Source of the DNA: a virus
Length of the DNA: 64,000 nt
Direction: 5' to 3' (one strand)
Virus record (IMG/VR): IMGVR_UViG_3300042260_000483
Location: 1-64,000 of that record
Shown here: one piece after another, positions 63,067 to 64,000 of the stretch
Layout: every line of letters begins with the position of its first letter
How positions within the stretch are numbered: position 1 is the stretch's first letter
Translations under genes and position numbers: made by a program
The notes under the pieces: model-generated
The model's input: the letters and a program-made list of their open reading frames with translations, nothing else
Databases searched by the model: none
Told to the model about the DNA's origin: nothing

Positions 63067-63913
63067 GAGGACAAAGTTTTCGTGTCTTAAATTCACACCA
63101 ATCACATGCTTTTCCCTTATTAGTTGGGAAATCGGTAGTCTTAATTAAACCACCATCATCATATACAGAATCAACAAATTCCATAAACCCTTTCCATGCA
63201 GCATTAACTGAAGGTTTACCATGGGGAGGAATGAATTTAGAAATGCGTGGGATTGGGTATTCAAAATCTTCGTTAATCTTACGTTTAAGAATTTGATACT
63301 CTACTTTGATTTTGTCTAATGAAACGTTGTATTTTTCTGAATAGAATTTTTTATACAACAACATTTGAGATGTTTTTACTTTATCATTCTTTTGATATTT
63401 TGACCAACCAGATGTTGATGTTTTTAAATCCACAATGATAATATCACCTGATGATAAATCTTTCAACACAATATCAATAAATCCAATGAAATGAACACCG
63501 GGTTTTACTTCTGCGTTCAATGCCATCTCGATTGCAACTAATTCGAATCCACTTTTAGTGTATAGTTTATCCAATTTAGTTTTAAAGTAATGTAAGATAT
63601 GTCTTCCATCTCCGAAGAATTCTTCTAACTCTTCTTTGGTACAAGGTGTTCCCTCACTCATCTTCTCCTTTTCAGCAGTAAAGTGTTCTACCAATTTATC
63701 TTTTAACATTGTTTCTAAATCCAATGTTAATGCCTGTTTTTTAGATACACCATACATTACACTTAAAAAATGTTGAATGGTTTCGTGCATCGCAGAACCA
63801 AAGATTGTGTGAATGTTCGCTGAACTTTCTCCTAACTTGTCAATATAGTTCAATTTAAATTGTTGAGGACATGAACTCCACATACCATATTGAGAATAAC
63901 TTACTCTTGCCAT
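63056..63913 (-). CDS. PD-(D/E)XK nuclease, Cas4/AddB-like
   Basis: 285 residues. HETIQHFLSVM (conserved His), GVHFIGFIDIVLKDL (Asp) and DIIIVDLKTSTSGW (Asp-x-Lys, the catalytic core) define the RecB/Cas4 nuclease fold. Cys15 (WSSCPQQF) with CDWCEFKTRKLCP at the end forms a four-cysteine set like the iron-sulfur cluster of Cas4 and AddB. It probably acts as an exonuclease in phage recombination or DNA processing. No Cas1/Cas2 or array nearby. Own promoter at 63932. Confidence 0.8.
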   Translation of the reverse strand: MARVSYSQYGMWSSCPQQFKLNYIDKLGESSANIHTIFGSAMHETIQHFLSVMYGVSKKQALTLDLETMLKDKLVEHFTAEKEKMSEGTPCTKEELEEFFGDGRHILHYFKTKLDKLYTKSGFELVAIEMALNAEVKPGVHFIGFIDIVLKDLSSGDIIIVDLKTSTSGWSKYQKNDKVKTSQMLLYKKFYSEKYNVSLDKIKVEYQILKRKINEDFEYPIPRISKFIPPHGKPSVNAAWKGFMEFVDSVYDDGGLIKTTDFPTNKGKACDWCEFKTRKLCPLWK

Positions 63914-63931
63914 AACTTTATTTTTATACTA

Positions 63932-63963
63932 CAAATATACGAATAATATTTGTAAATTCCTAA
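63932..63963 (-). promoter_or_regulatory. class B promoter upstream of the nuclease gene
   Basis: Minus strand: TTAGG (63959-63963) and TATATTTG (63932-63939), 19-nt spacing, 19 nt ahead of the ATG at 63913. Confidence 0.6.
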
Positions 63964-64000
63964 TTTATTCCGAAAAAGATTCTACAAGCATACTATCAAA

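Noticed and set aside
1-64000. CRISPR array, insertion sequence or attachment site
   Set aside because: No regularly spaced repeats, no transposase or integrase, and no tRNA-like end that could be an att site were seen.

Overview
The window is 64 kb of AT-rich DNA with every convincing gene on the minus strand. Genes are tightly packed, with ATGA, TAATG and 1-20 nt overlaps, and many code for small proteins I do not recognise. There is a holin/endolysin region, no rRNA, and no tRNA that I could see. This is best read as part of a large tailed-phage genome. No terminase, portal, capsid or polymerase gene lies in the window, so the phage assignment is inference. The host is most likely a Bacteroidota bacterium. 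Several promoters carry the phylum's TTTG ... TAnnTTTG pattern, exported proteins have flavobacterial-looking signal peptides ending in FGQ or FAQ, and DUF4494-like and DUF2805-like proteins are present.

Layout, in window coordinates (transcription runs from high to low). 0.1-2.6 kb: a tandem array of seven diverged paralogous small genes. 2.8-5.3 kb: small genes, most with their own promoter of a repeated design. 5.3-6.6 kb: a gene-poor stretch with three copies of an 11-bp GACA/TGTC element. 6.6-9.7 kb: short genes, a flavodoxin-fold quinone reductase-like protein and a DUF2805 protein. 9.7-18.5 kb: sugar and surface chemistry (glycosyltransferases, short DegT-like aminotransferase, 2OG-Fe oxygenase, SGNH proteins, DUF2061, HldE-type kinase, sulfotransferase) plus a 2H phosphoesterase. 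18.5-22.6 kb: adenine salvage (nucleosidase plus APRT) and small proteins. 22.7-27.9 kb: a MoxR-type AAA+ ATPase, a VWA protein and a DNA methyltransferase with C-terminal repeats. 28-35.7 kb: cupin, P-loop kinase, 7Fe/8Fe-type ferredoxin, HNH protein, amidinotransferase, SGNH, DUF2061, nucleotidyltransferase and APS kinase. 35.7-44.2 kb: a block of proteins sharing a short N-terminal tag and internal S-V-N-E-like sites. 44.2-54.7 kb: two SGNH proteins, a CsgG-like pore, secreted dockerin/cohesin/C-type-lectin proteins and lipoproteins, with the lysis genes between them. 54.8-62.8 kb: a glycosyltransferase operon. 63-63.9 kb: a PD-(D/E)XK nuclease with a Cas4/AddB-like cysteine set.

Three ideas connect the genes. 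First, about ten proteins begin with a tag close to M-(I/K)-x-L-x-D-(I/L)-L-x-E. It resembles the capsid-targeting peptide of T4 internal proteins, which the prohead protease cuts after (L/I)-x-E. Some tagged proteins look like enzymes (2H phosphoesterase, HAD phosphatase, P-loop kinase), and two look like polyproteins with several internal sites. I infer a set of proteins packaged in the head and injected with the DNA. Second, APS kinase, a small nucleotidyltransferase, DUF2061 and a sulfotransferase suggest phage-directed sulfation, beside many glycosyltransferases and eight SGNH-like proteins. Third, seven exported proteins, including a CsgG-like pore, suggest that the phage remodels the host cell surface or makes a secreted structure late in infection.

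Transcription signals fall into three groups. One is a repeated promoter-leader unit (TTTGG ... TATATTAG followed by GAGATA). One is the canonical Bacteroidota promoter (TTTGG ... TATnTTTG). The third is an ATATTTATA motif 20-36 nt upstream of several presumed late genes.
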